From Planktotalea frisia (GTDB lineage Bacteria; Pseudomonadota; Alphaproteobacteria; Rhodobacterales; Rhodobacteraceae), in contig NZ_MLCB01000129.1 of the NCBI RefSeq assembly GCF_001890925.1, positions 1-42,949 on the forward strand: a stretch of DNA of 42,949 nucleotides, read 5' to 3'. Positions 1-8,013 of this stretch are shown here, piece after piece. The first letter of the stretch is position 1. Each line of letters opens with the position of its first letter. The notes below the pieces were generated by a model that did no database searches, was not told the DNA's origin, and saw only the letters and a list, made by a program, of their open reading frames with translations. A program made the translations under genes and the position numbers.

Positions 1-76
1 CGGATCATGCGGTTAGCTGAATCGTTCTACGGTCAGACGTCAACCCGTCAAAAGTCGGGTGCTCGAGGACTCTGTG

Positions 77-106
77 TATATATTAAAGATATTGTCGCAA
101 AGTCAA
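77..106 (-). promoter_or_regulatory. Possible sigma70-type promoter reading leftward out of the window
   Basis: On the minus strand a TTGACT box (106-101) is followed after 18 bases by TATATA (82-77). It lies just downstream of the paaE stop codon and would drive a gene left of the window. The rest of 1-115 holds no ORF I can support, only a small inverted repeat ACCCG/CGGGT at 43-60. The call rests only on similarity to the -35/-10 consensus. Confidence 0.3.
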
Positions 107-115
107 TCGAGGTGG

Positions 116-1183
116 CTAGTGCTGATCGTAATCCACAACAACCTTGTTTGTCAGCGCGAAGGATTGGCAGCTTAGGATAAAGCCTTGCTCGACCTCGTAA
201 TCTTCCAAAGCGTGGTTGGCGACCATTTCGACTTCGCCCTCTAGGACTTTGCATTTGCAGGTGGAGCAGACGCCGGCTTTGCACGCGAATGGTGCATCGA
301 GACCACCAGCGAGGGCGGCTTCTAGGACGGTTTGGTCTTTCTCCATCACGACGGTGCGCCCTGTGCCATCGATGATCACGACGGCTTCGCCGGGTTTGGT
401 TTGCGTGTCCGCAGCAGCAGTAGCTTTACGTTTCAAGCGGCCCGGTTGGGTGGAGGCGAAGAACTCGAATTTGATTTGCTTCTCTGCCAGCCCGTTCTCT
501 TTGAGCGCTTTTGCGATGCCGAGCATCATAGGTTCGGGGCCGCAGATGAACGCGGTGTTGACCGAAGCGATGTCGATCCAATGCTCGAAAAGGGCTGCGC
601 ATTTTGCTTCGTCCACGCGGCCTGTGAAGAGGTCGATATCCTGGGCATCGGACTCGAGAATGTGGATGATGTTCAAGCGGCCCATATGTTCGTTTTTGAG
701 GTCTTCGAGTTCCTCGCGAAACATAATCGTGTTCACGCCGCGGTTGGCATAGACCAGCGTGAAGCGGCTCTGGGGTTCGCGTATGAGCGTGGTTTTGATG
801 ATCGACAGAACAGGGGTGATGCCAGAGCCACCTGCGAAACCGAGGTAGGTTTTGGCCGTGTTCGGCTCGATTGCAGTGTGGAAATTGCCCATAGGCGGCA
901 TGGCTTGCAGCGTCATACCGGGGGCGAGGTTTTCGTTGGCCCAAGTCGAAAACGCGCCACCATTGACCTTTTTGATGCCTACCTGAAGAATGCCATCATC
1001 TTTACCTGCGCAGATCGAATAAGAGCGGCGAATTTCGGTGCCCTCAATATCTTGCTTGAAGGTCAGATATTGCCCTTGGATAAAGTCGAACTCGTGCGCG
1101 TGCGTAGGCATGAGCGAGACGACAACAGCGTCGCGAATGGTCTTGCGAACGTCTGTGACTTTGAGCGGATGAAAGCGTGCCAT
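116..1183 (-). CDS. paaE: Phenylacetyl-CoA epoxidase, reductase subunit PaaE
   Basis: This is the NAD(P)H-dependent reductase that passes electrons through FAD and a 2Fe-2S centre to the PaaA di-iron site in ring 1,2-epoxidation of phenylacetyl-CoA. The N-terminal half shows flavin- and nucleotide-binding motifs of the ferredoxin reductase family (RRSYSIC, GGSGITP, CGPEPMM). The C-terminus is a plant-type ferredoxin with Cys near 301, 306, 309 and 339 (C-x4-C-x2-C-x29-C). I chose the ATG at 1183 because the purine-rich AGGGAG lies 7 bases upstream. The ATG at 1186 would add one residue, and a longer upstream frame has no support and would run into paaD. It is the last gene of the paa operon, 13 bases after paaD. 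The domain order FAD-NAD-2Fe2S and the length of 355 residues are normal for PaaE. Confidence 0.95.
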   Translation of the reverse strand: MARFHPLKVTDVRKTIRDAVVVSLMPTHAHEFDFIQGQYLTFKQDIEGTEIRRSYSICAGKDDGILQVGIKKVNGGAFSTWANENLAPGMTLQAMPPMGNFHTAIEPNTAKTYLGFAGGSGITPVLSIIKTTLIREPQSRFTLVYANRGVNTIMFREELEDLKNEHMGRLNIIHILESDAQDIDLFTGRVDEAKCAALFEHWIDIASVNTAFICGPEPMMLGIAKALKENGLAEKQIKFEFFASTQPGRLKRKATAAADTQTKPGEAVVIIDGTGRTVVMEKDQTVLEAALAGGLDAPFACKAGVCSTCKCKVLEGEVEMVANHALEDYEVEQGFILSCQSFALTNKVVVDYDQH

Positions 1184-1196
1184 CATTTGGCTCCCT

Positions 1197-1655
1197 TCAG
1201 ATACATTTGAAATAATCGAACGGCTCAAGGCAGTCCGTGCAACGCCATTGTGCCTTGCAGGGGGTTGAGCCGAATTGAGAGATGCGGCTGACGTTTTGCG
1301 ATTTGCAACGCGGGCAACGCGCGGGGCCGCCAGCGGGGCGGGGGGGTGCGATGCCGTAATCCTCCAGCTTGGCTTTGCCTTTGTCAGACAGCCAATCGGT
1401 GGTCCAAGGCGGGGAAAGCTGCGTTTTGATGCGTGTTTTCGCGACGCCGCGATCGATCATCGCAGTTTCGATATCGAGCGAGATGATCGATGTCGCAGGG
1501 CAGCCGGAATACGTTGGGGTGACGGCAACTTCGAGCGTGTCACCGTTCCACTCAACACCGCGCACGATGCCTAGATCGACAACAGAGATCACAGGGATCT
1601 CAGGGTCTGGCACTTGATCGAGCCAGTCCCAAATTTGCGCGATGTCTGGTTGCAT
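1197..1655 (-). CDS. paaD: Phenylacetyl-CoA epoxidase assembly protein PaaD
   Basis: PaaD is thought to help mature or insert the metal centre of the PaaABCE epoxidase and is a relative of the SufT/MIP18 Fe-S assembly family. Residues 1-90 form a DUF59/MIP18-like domain with the motif VPDPEIPVISVVDLGIV and the conserved Cys52 (SGCPA). The C-terminus carries a zinc-ribbon-like tail with Cys114, Cys117, Cys139 and Cys142. The length of 152 residues is usual. It lies one base after paaC and just before paaE in the same operon. Confidence 0.95.
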   Translation of the reverse strand: MQPDIAQIWDWLDQVPDPEIPVISVVDLGIVRGVEWNGDTLEVAVTPTYSGCPATSIISLDIETAMIDRGVAKTRIKTQLSPPWTTDWLSDKGKAKLEDYGIAPPRPAGGPARCPRCKSQNVSRISQFGSTPCKAQWRCTDCLEPFDYFKCI

Positions 1656-1656
1656 C

Positions 1657-2409
1657 CTACCAAGTCGCTCCGGGGTAGGCGCGTTGGAGCCATTGCATCT
1701 GCGTCAGAATGTGACCCAAGTGTTCGGAATGCTGAAAGCCGCTTTTGCCACCCTTATGCGCGAAACGGCTGTCTGGGATTGTGAGGGTCGCCTCTGCCAT
1801 GACGCTCTCAATATGTGTGTCGTAGGCGGTGCGGATTGTGGTGAGATCGGGTGCGATGCCTTTGGCGTGCATGGCGTCGTCCACAGCGTCGGGCGTGCAA
1901 AGTTCACCAGCGAAGGGCCAGAGCAGATTGAGCGCGGCTTGCATTTTGTCGTGGCTCACTTCGGTGCCATCACCAAGGCCGATCACGGTCTCGCTAGAGC
2001 GTTCCACATGATATTGTACTTCTTTGACGGCTTTCGCAGCGATTTCAGCCACACGGGGTTCGCAGGATTGCGTCAATCCTTTGAGCATTTCCAAGTGCCA
2101 CGCATCAAACAGGAACTGACGCATCAACGTTTGACCGAAATCGCCATTGGGTTGTTCAACGAGCAGGGCAGAGCGGAAATCCCAAGCATCTCGCAGCATG
2201 GCGAGGTCGTCAGCAGTGCGACCCTTGCCCTCGACCTCAGCAGCGAGGCCAAGCCACATTTGCGTCTGACCGATCAAATCAAGTGCTGTGTTGGCGAGTG
2301 CGATATCCTCTTCGATCACGGGGGCATGGCCGCACCATTCAGAGACGCGGTGGCCAAGGATCAGAGTGTTGTCGCCCATGCGGCAGAGGAATTCGAAATA
2401 CGGGTCCAT
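1657..2409 (-). CDS. paaC: Phenylacetyl-CoA epoxidase, structural subunit PaaC
   Basis: PaaC is the ferritin-like, non-catalytic partner of PaaA in the oxygenase core of the phenylacetyl-CoA epoxidase. The 250-residue protein opens with MDPYFEFLCRMGDNTLILG and contains the helical segments typical of the family, for example VIEEDIALANTALDLIGQ and FLFDAWHLEML. Its ATG overlaps the stop codon of paaB by one base (TAATG), so the two are probably translationally coupled. Order and length match other PaaABCDE operons. Confidence 0.95.
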   Translation of the reverse strand: MDPYFEFLCRMGDNTLILGHRVSEWCGHAPVIEEDIALANTALDLIGQTQMWLGLAAEVEGKGRTADDLAMLRDAWDFRSALLVEQPNGDFGQTLMRQFLFDAWHLEMLKGLTQSCEPRVAEIAAKAVKEVQYHVERSSETVIGLGDGTEVSHDKMQAALNLLWPFAGELCTPDAVDDAMHAKGIAPDLTTIRTAYDTHIESVMAEATLTIPDSRFAHKGGKSGFQHSEHLGHILTQMQWLQRAYPGATW

Positions 2410-2693
2410 TACATCGCGCCTACGTCATCGGGAATGTCGAAGAAAGTTGGGTGGCGGTAGACTTTGCTTTCCGATGGCTCATACATTGGACCTTTTTCAG
2501 AGGGCGAGGAGGCTGTGATGTTGCGCGCCTCGACCACCCAGATGCTAACGCCTTCATTGCGGCGGGTGTAAACGTCGCGCGCGTTTTTGATTGCGCCTGC
2601 TTCATCAGCGGCATGGAGGCTGCCGACGTGACGATGGCTCATCCCGTGTTGCCCACGGATGAAGATTTCCCAGAGTGGCCATTCGTTGCTCAT
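2409..2693 (-). CDS. paaB: Phenylacetyl-CoA epoxidase, subunit PaaB
   Basis: PaaB is a small protein of the epoxidase complex, proposed to bridge the PaaAC core. The protein starts MSNEWPLWEIFIRGQHGMSH, the usual beginning of the family, and has 94 residues. A frame open further upstream (to 2711) would add six residues, but the ATG at 2693 has a GGAG sequence in front and gives the canonical N-terminus. It lies 4 bases after the DUF3291 gene and overlaps paaC by one base. Confidence 0.94.
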   Translation of the reverse strand: MSNEWPLWEIFIRGQHGMSHRHVGSLHAADEAGAIKNARDVYTRRNEGVSIWVVEARNITASSPSEKGPMYEPSESKVYRHPTFFDIPDDVGAM

Positions 2694-2697
2694 GTTC

Positions 2698-3162
2698 TTA
2701 CTCCGCTGCAATTTCGCATTGACGGTAGGCTGTCATATCGACGGCGTCCCAGCCAAAGGCATGATCACTTGATCCATGTTCTTGTAGATGCGCGAGGCGC
2801 TGCATCGCTTCCTCGAGCGTTGGGATGTGATCATCCTCAATCCACCACATCACAAAATGATGGCGCGTCATGTTCTCGAACCACGCGGGGCGCTTTTCGT
2901 AGAATTTCGCGTGAATTGTGTTGAAGACGTAATCCCCAAGGCTTTCGACATCTTCCCAGACGGACATGTTCGAGATCAGCTCTTCATCGCCGGGCACAGC
3001 CAGATCCGTAGCGTTGCCGCTGTCGGATTTCATCCGCCAGATGTAGCCTTTGGACAGTTCCGCAAGCGCGTTCAGCTTGTCGAGGTTGTCCATGAAGCCT
3101 GCCATACGTGGATCATCGAGCGGGTAGCGCGCGTAACCTACGTTGAGTTCAGCGAGCCGCAT
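2698..3162 (-). CDS. DUF3291-type small protein inside the paa operon
   Basis: This is a 154-residue protein without signal peptide or membrane segment. It begins MRLAELNVGYARYPLDDPRM and contains the Trp- and His-rich core VWEDVESLGDYVFNT...HHFVMWWIEDDHIP, which I recognise as the DUF3291 family, a relative of the ABM/dimeric ferredoxin-like fold. Its biochemical role is not known to me. It sits directly after the paaA stop codon and 4 bases before paaB, so it is certainly co-transcribed with the epoxidase genes. I infer a role linked to phenylacetate catabolism, perhaps binding an unstable intermediate or assisting the complex. Confidence 0.85.
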   Translation of the reverse strand: MRLAELNVGYARYPLDDPRMAGFMDNLDKLNALAELSKGYIWRMKSDSGNATDLAVPGDEELISNMSVWEDVESLGDYVFNTIHAKFYEKRPAWFENMTRHHFVMWWIEDDHIPTLEEAMQRLAHLQEHGSSDHAFGWDAVDMTAYRQCEIAAE

Positions 3163-4140
3163 CTATTCTGCCGCCATCTTGGCCGAGCGCTTTTTCGCGG
3201 CGTGCGCCATCAGACCTTCGCGCACCCATGCGCCATCGTCCCACGCTTTGTTGCGCGCAGCGAGGCGTTCGGTATTGCAAGGGCCGTTGCCTTTGAGCAC
3301 CTCAAAGAACTCGTCCCAATCGGGGCCCGTGAAGTCATAACCACCCTTAGTTTCGTTCCATTTAAGGTCGGGGTCAGGCACAGTGAGGCCGAGATATTCG
3401 GCTTGCGGCACGGTCTGATCGACGAACTTTTGGCGTAGCTCGTCATTGCCATTCATCTTGATTTTCCACGACATGCTCTGTTCAGAATGCACAGATTCAG
3501 CATCAGACGGACCGAACATCATCAAGGACGGAAACCACATACGGTTCAGCGCATCTTGCGCCATGCGCTTTTGCGCCTCTGTGCCGTTGGCCATCTTCAT
3601 CATGATGTCATAGCCTTGGCGTTGATGAAAGCTTTCTTCCTTGCAGATCCGCACCATCGCGCGGGCGTAAGGACCAAAGGAGGTCCGCTGAAGCGGTACC
3701 TGGTTCATGATCGCAGCGCCATCGACGAGCCAACCAACAGCGCCCATATCGGCCCAAGTCAGGGTTGGATAGTTGAAGATGGAGGAGTATTTCATCCGGC
3801 CATCGAGCAGCATTTCCGTCAGCTCATCGCGGGTCACACCCAGCGTTTCAGCGGCGCAATAGAGGTAGAGACCATGGCCTGCCTCATCCTGAACCTTGGC
3901 AAGCAGAATCGCTTTGCGCTCTAGGGTAGGCGCGCGGGTGATCCAGTTGCCTTCTGGCAGTTGGCCGACGATTTCAGAGTGCGCGTGCTGGCCGATCTGA
4001 CGGATTAGCGTTTTGCGATAGCCCTCTGGCATCCAGTCTTTGGGCTCGATCTTGTCGCCCGCATCTATGCGCGCTTGAAACGTTGCCAGCTTTTCAGGAT
4101 CGTCTTTCGTGGCTTCGGATTTGATCATCTGTGCGTACAT
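3163..4140 (-). CDS. paaA: Phenylacetyl-CoA epoxidase, catalytic subunit PaaA
   Basis: PaaA is the di-iron oxygenase that converts phenylacetyl-CoA to the ring 1,2-epoxide in the cytoplasm. The 325-residue protein shows the iron-ligand motifs of the family: Glu56 (HAHSE), E86-x2-H89 (VQDEAGH) and E169-x2-H172 (KEESFH). The segment [19 protein letters not shown] is strongly typical of PaaA. It lies 3 bases after the thiolase gene and is followed at once by the DUF3291 gene. It is the first epoxidase gene transcribed in this operon. Confidence 0.96.
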   Translation of the reverse strand: MYAQMIKSEATKDDPEKLATFQARIDAGDKIEPKDWMPEGYRKTLIRQIGQHAHSEIVGQLPEGNWITRAPTLERKAILLAKVQDEAGHGLYLYCAAETLGVTRDELTEMLLDGRMKYSSIFNYPTLTWADMGAVGWLVDGAAIMNQVPLQRTSFGPYARAMVRICKEESFHQRQGYDIMMKMANGTEAQKRMAQDALNRMWFPSLMMFGPSDAESVHSEQSMSWKIKMNGNDELRQKFVDQTVPQAEYLGLTVPDPDLKWNETKGGYDFTGPDWDEFFEVLKGNGPCNTERLAARNKAWDDGAWVREGLMAHAAKKRSAKMAAE

Positions 4141-4143
4141 AGC

Positions 4144-5346
4144 TTAAATCCTTTCGATAATGATTGCCGTGCCTTGGCCAACGCCAACACACATGGTGCA
4201 AAGCGCATAGCGCCCGCCTGTTCGTTTAAGTTGATGTGCCGCTGTCAGAACCAAACGTGCGCCGGACATGCCCAGCGGATGACCCATCGCGATCGCACCG
4301 CCTTGCGGGTTCACGCGACGATCGTCATCAGCCACACCAAGTTCGCGCAGGGTGGCGATGCCTTGACTGGCGAACGCTTCGTTGAGTTCGATGATGTCCA
4401 TTTGATCAATGGTAAGGCCCGCACGTTTGAGGACCTTTTCAGACGCGGGGACAGGGCCGATACCCATCACGCGCGGTGCGACGCCGGCGGAGGACATGCC
4501 GACAATGCGTGCAATCGGGGTGAGCGATTGTTTGTAGAGCGCTTTGTCAGATGCGATGAGCAAAGCGGCGGCACCATCATTCACGCCAGATGCGTTGCCA
4601 GCGGTGACGGTTTTGTCTGGGCCGTTGATGCCTTTGAGAGTGCTGAGCTTTTCAGCGCTTGTGCCGGGGCGAGGGTGCTCGTCTGTGTCAAAGATGAGTG
4701 GCTCGCCCTTGCGCTGTGGGATCTCGACAGGGGTGATTTCATCCGCAAAGAGGCCCGCGTCATTCGCGGCGGCCCATTTGGCTTGGGAATTTGCGGCGAA
4801 CGCGTCTTGATCCGCGCGGTTCACGTTATAAGCGTCGGCGACATTGTCAGCGGTTTCAGGCATGGAATCGACGCCATAAGCGTCCTTCATTTTGCGGTTA
4901 ATGAAGCGCCAGCCGATGGTTGTATCAAAGACCTGATTGGCGCGGGAAAACGCGCTGGTCGCTTTGGGCATAACGAAGGGTGCGCGGCTCATGCTTTCTA
5001 CACCACCAGCGATGCACAGGTCCTGATCGCCCGCTTTGATCGCGCGCGCAGCCATGCCGACAGCGTCCATACCAGAGGCGCAAAGACGGTTAACAGTTGC
5101 GCCCGGAACATCGGTGGGAAGGCCGGCTAAGAGCGCGGCCATGCGCGCGACATTGCGGTTGTCTTCACCTGCCTGATTGGCGCTGCCATAGATCACATCA
5201 TCGACGGCTGACCAATCGACTTGCGGGTTGCGCTGCATCAGCGCTGCAATAGGCAAAGCGGCCAGATCATCAGTGCGCACGGAAGACAAACTGCCACCGT
5301 AGCGTCCAATCGGAGTGCGAACCCCATCGCAGATAAATGCGTCCAT
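4144..5346 (-). CDS. paaJ: 3-oxoadipyl-CoA / 3-oxo-5,6-dehydrosuberyl-CoA thiolase
   Basis: This thiolase carries out the last thiolytic step of the phenylacetate pathway, releasing acetyl-CoA and succinyl-CoA; it also fits PcaF of the beta-ketoadipate pathway. The 400-residue protein has the complete thiolase triad: nucleophilic Cys89 (NRLCASG), His356 (GHPLGMSG) and Cys386 (C-V-G near the C-terminus). The N-terminus [16 protein letters not shown] is characteristic of the PcaF/PaaJ subgroup. It is the first gene of the paa operon, with about 130 bases of non-coding DNA upstream, so the operon promoter is probably there. Sequence alone does not separate PaaJ from PcaF; the neighbours favour PaaJ. 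Confidence 0.9.
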   Translation of the reverse strand: MDAFICDGVRTPIGRYGGSLSSVRTDDLAALPIAALMQRNPQVDWSAVDDVIYGSANQAGEDNRNVARMAALLAGLPTDVPGATVNRLCASGMDAVGMAARAIKAGDQDLCIAGGVESMSRAPFVMPKATSAFSRANQVFDTTIGWRFINRKMKDAYGVDSMPETADNVADAYNVNRADQDAFAANSQAKWAAANDAGLFADEITPVEIPQRKGEPLIFDTDEHPRPGTSAEKLSTLKGINGPDKTVTAGNASGVNDGAAALLIASDKALYKQSLTPIARIVGMSSAGVAPRVMGIGPVPASEKVLKRAGLTIDQMDIIELNEAFASQGIATLRELGVADDDRRVNPQGGAIAMGHPLGMSGARLVLTAAHQLKRTGGRYALCTMCVGVGQGTAIIIERI

Positions 5347-5479
5347 GTTTCGTGGTCTCCCAATGTCTTGAGGAATGATATGCGATATTTGTGGATTCTC
5401 GCAAGATAAAGTTACGAAAATTTACGATGGTTCATTTTTTGGTAACGTATTAAAGATTACATAATCCTCATTATCCCGC
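5347..5479 (-). promoter_or_regulatory. Probable promoter/operator region of the paa operon with tandem 10-bp repeats
   Basis: This AT-rich gap lies between the end of the indole/isatin-type operon and the first paa gene. Two near-identical 10-base repeats stand in tandem on the plus strand: AAAGTTACGA (5408-5417) and AAATTTACGA (5418-5427). A related inverted element, GGTAACGT, is at 5441-5448. On the minus strand a weak promoter, TTGCGA then 18 bases then TATCAT, lies between the repeats and the thiolase ATG. The repeats look like binding sites for a local transcription factor; which one cannot be told from this window. Confidence 0.4.
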
Positions 5480-6205
5480 TTATAGAGCAAGATTCCCAAC
5501 GCTCGCGCCACCGCAGACATAGAGCGTTTGACCTGTGACAAAGCTGTTCTCGGGATCGCAAAAGAACATGAACGCGTTTGAGATATCGCGCACAGTGCCG
5601 AGACGGCCAACGGGGATACGCTTGGCGAGTTCTGCTTCACGCGCGCTTCCTTTAGGGATGATGTCCCAGAAATTGTCAGTTTGCACAGGACCGGGCGCGA
5701 CGACGTTAACTGTGATTCCATGAGGCGCGAGTTCCAAAGCCCATGTGCGCGCCATGCCGATGATGCCTGCTTTCGTGGCGGAATACGCGGTGCGCGTAGG
5801 CACGCCCAAAGCGGCGCGAGACCCGTTGAATAAGACGCGCCCGAAGTGGTTGGCTTTCATGTTTGGCAGGCATGCTTGCAACAGGGTTAATGGCGCGCCG
5901 AGGTGGATTTGGGTGAGCCCTGCGAGATCTTCGGGTGTCGCGTCTTCGAGCAAGTTGGGCCAAATGATGCCGGCGTTGTGGATGAGATGCGTAATTTTGT
6001 GCGCGGCGGCGATTTGTTTCGCGGCTTGTTTGGTTGCCTCTGTGTCGAGCAAGTCGACTTCGACGTGGTGTAATGCGGCGTTCGACCATTCGGGTTTGCC
6101 GCGTGAGAGGGAAACGACTTGGTAGCCTTTTTCGACTAAGCGCTGGCCGAGGTCCGCACCGATGCCTTTGCTGCCGCCTGTGATGAGTGCTGTGTATTGC
6201 GTCAT
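5480..6205 (-). CDS. Short-chain dehydrogenase, possible dihydrodiol dehydrogenase
   Basis: A classical SDR of 241 residues. It has the cofactor motif TGGSKGIG (9-16), NAG (77-79) and the catalytic Ser129, Tyr141 and Lys145 (YSATK). It is the last gene of the ten-gene operon and overlaps the Rieske beta-subunit gene by 4 bases (ATGA). An SDR beside a ring-hydroxylating dioxygenase usually oxidises the cis-dihydrodiol product. In the pathway I infer, it would oxidise the C2-hydroxyl of a 2,3-dihydroxyindoline-3-acetate to the lactam (dioxindole-3-acetate). The SDR family call is firm; the substrate is inference. Confidence 0.85.
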   Translation of the reverse strand: MTQYTALITGGSKGIGADLGQRLVEKGYQVVSLSRGKPEWSNAALHHVEVDLLDTEATKQAAKQIAAAHKITHLIHNAGIIWPNLLEDATPEDLAGLTQIHLGAPLTLLQACLPNMKANHFGRVLFNGSRAALGVPTRTAYSATKAGIIGMARTWALELAPHGITVNVVAPGPVQTDNFWDIIPKGSAREAELAKRIPVGRLGTVRDISNAFMFFCDPENSFVTGQTLYVCGGASVGNLAL

Positions 6206-6675
6206 GGCAGCAACTGAATATTACGGAACGCGGCGTCGCAATTAAGTATATCGATACGTTTGTTTGCAATACGAAGCTGGCCATCGACGAGTGTCAAATC
6301 GTGACGCGCGGTGAGCGCGAGGAGTTGTTGCTCATCCAGCCGCGTTTCGACGTAGTGCATGGACGTGTTGGTCACAAAAGTATCGCCGTTCATTTCATCG
6401 ATAAATGGACGTTGGATAACGTGGTGACAGCGGCTTTTGGGTTTTTGGCTAAACGTGCGCGCGCCATTGAGGCGCTCGACACGCAGTTTGAGCATGAACA
6501 TGTCTTCATAGAGCAAAGAGGTTTCGTTAATCGGATCGCTTTGCTTGTAATCCAGCGGCATCCAGTAGTGTCCATCTGTCAGCCAAAGCGCGAGCCACTC
6601 ATCGTGGCGACCCTCATCCAACATGCGGGCTTCTTCGTAGATGAAGTCGATGATTTGATCTTTGGAAACGCTCAT
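6202..6675 (-). CDS. Rieske aromatic-ring hydroxylating oxygenase, beta subunit
   Basis: This is the small structural subunit that assembles with the Rieske alpha subunit, typically as alpha3beta3. The 157 residues show the NTF2-like beta-subunit pattern: IIDFIYEEARMLDEGRHDEW near the start, then LWLTDGHYWMP and ALTARHDLTL. The length is usual for benzoate/anthranilate-type beta subunits. It overlaps the alpha gene by 4 bases upstream and the SDR gene by 4 bases downstream. The substrate follows from the operon, not from this subunit. Confidence 0.92.
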   Translation of the reverse strand: MSVSKDQIIDFIYEEARMLDEGRHDEWLALWLTDGHYWMPLDYKQSDPINETSLLYEDMFMLKLRVERLNGARTFSQKPKSRCHHVIQRPFIDEMNGDTFVTNTSMHYVETRLDEQQLLALTARHDLTLVDGQLRIANKRIDILNCDAAFRNIQLLP

Positions 6676-8012
6676 TTTGCCGCCTCCTGCTGATCCTGAT
6701 CATAGGTCATAAACTTGCGCCACGCATCGAACTGATTGCGCATTTGCCGCTCGGTTGTGCCGTTTAGCACGGCTTCTCCTTCGTGGTTTTCATCGTCTTC
6801 CAAAAGGCGCGAAATATTAACCCATTCGAGGCCATTCACATGCAACCCCTCTTGCGCGCGTTCATACATTTCCAGATCGTCGTGCCCGACAATCGAGGTG
6901 GGTGCGTTAATCATGCGGTTGTACATCGCGGTGCGCGCGGTCAGCTCATCAGGCGCGCCGACAAGACGGTAAATGTAACTCTCGACAATGGTTTTGTCGG
7001 CGGCGAGCGGGATGAAAGTGCGCAGTTGTTGGATCGGTCCTTTGATCATGATGTTTGGGAAGTAGACGGTGTTATGGCGGTTTTCGTCCAAAATCGTTTT
7101 GGCCTTTTCCTCACCATAGGTTTCGACCATCGCCTCGAAATAACCGGGGATCGCGGAGTAATCGGAGTGGATCGAGTGATGCACGCCCGTGTGGCCATGT
7201 CCGTTTGGCCAAGTGCGGATACCCATGCCCTCGAAAAACTCATAAGGGCTCATGAAAGGCGCAATAATCTGCATCGCAGCGGGTTTTGGCGCGCCTTTTG
7301 GGAGATTGAGTTCTTCATAAAGCTTAACAGCGATGCCCGCGCTACTTTCATGCGCGACCATGGGATGACAGGTGTCTGTTTGGTTTTCTACCAGCATTTT
7401 CCAGTTGCAATAATGCATGTAGCGCAGCGGTGGGCCGACAACTTCGAGCCGCCCTTCGGGCGAGCGATCCACCATGTTATCGAGCGAACTGAGGCTGTCA
7501 CCAAAGAACTCTTCAAAGCTGATGCCTTCGTCGGCGAGACGCGCGAAAATGAAGCCGCGATAGTTTTTCACAGCACCGACGGCTTTCATGCCTTTGCCGT
7601 TTTGAGTCTTTTCTAAGCCAGTTCCCTCGTACCCCTTTTTCAGCGGAATCGCGAGGAGGCAGCCGTCTGTTTTGAACGACCACGCATGATAGGGACAGCG
7701 GAAAAATTTGCCTGTGTTGCCTTGACGATCAATGACGATCTTGGTGCCTTTGTGCGGACAGCGATTGAGCAGGACATGGATGTCATCGGGTTTGTGACGG
7801 ACCTGAATGACGGGTTGGTTGCCGATCTGGGTGGCAAAGTAATCGCCCTTTTTCGGGGTCTGACTTTCGTGGCCGACAAACACCCAAGCGTTGGCAAAAA
7901 CATGTTTCATCTCAAGCGCATACACATCGGGTGAGATATAGACGTCGCGGTGCACTTGATGCGCTTGCACAAGGTCTGCTGCGCTCTTTGGATTGCCAAC
8001 ATGAAAGCCCAT
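6672..8012 (-). CDS. Rieske aromatic-ring hydroxylating dioxygenase, alpha subunit
   Basis: The catalytic subunit of a ring-hydroxylating dioxygenase, 446 residues. The N-terminal Rieske centre uses Cys85, His87, Cys106 and His109 (CPHKG and CPYHAW). The mononuclear iron site is seen in VENQTDTCHPMVAH, with the bridging Asp213 and ligands His216 and His221; the third ligand is probably Asp378 or Asp379 in GHDDLEMYERAQ. I prefer the ATG at 8012 because GGAG lies 6 bases in front. The ATG at 8024 adds only MENK and overlaps the reductase gene. With the beta subunit and the C-terminal 2Fe-2S reductase next door it would form a complete oxygenase. Its place beside an isatin-hydrolase-like gene and a CoA ligase suggests indole-3-acetate as substrate. 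Benzoate- or anthranilate-type substrates remain possible. Confidence 0.92.
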   Translation of the reverse strand: MGFHVGNPKSAADLVQAHQVHRDVYISPDVYALEMKHVFANAWVFVGHESQTPKKGDYFATQIGNQPVIQVRHKPDDIHVLLNRCPHKGTKIVIDRQGNTGKFFRCPYHAWSFKTDGCLLAIPLKKGYEGTGLEKTQNGKGMKAVGAVKNYRGFIFARLADEGISFEEFFGDSLSSLDNMVDRSPEGRLEVVGPPLRYMHYCNWKMLVENQTDTCHPMVAHESSAGIAVKLYEELNLPKGAPKPAAMQIIAPFMSPYEFFEGMGIRTWPNGHGHTGVHHSIHSDYSAIPGYFEAMVETYGEEKAKTILDENRHNTVYFPNIMIKGPIQQLRTFIPLAADKTIVESYIYRLVGAPDELTARTAMYNRMINAPTSIVGHDDLEMYERAQEGLHVNGLEWVNISRLLEDDENHEGEAVLNGTTERQMRNQFDAWRKFMTYDQDQQEAAK

Positions 8013-8013
8013 T

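Noticed and set aside
43-60. Inverted repeat ACCCG/CGGGT as terminator of the paa operon
   Set aside because: The stem is only five bases, and no T-tract follows on the minus strand. A promoter-like sequence lies between it and paaE instead.
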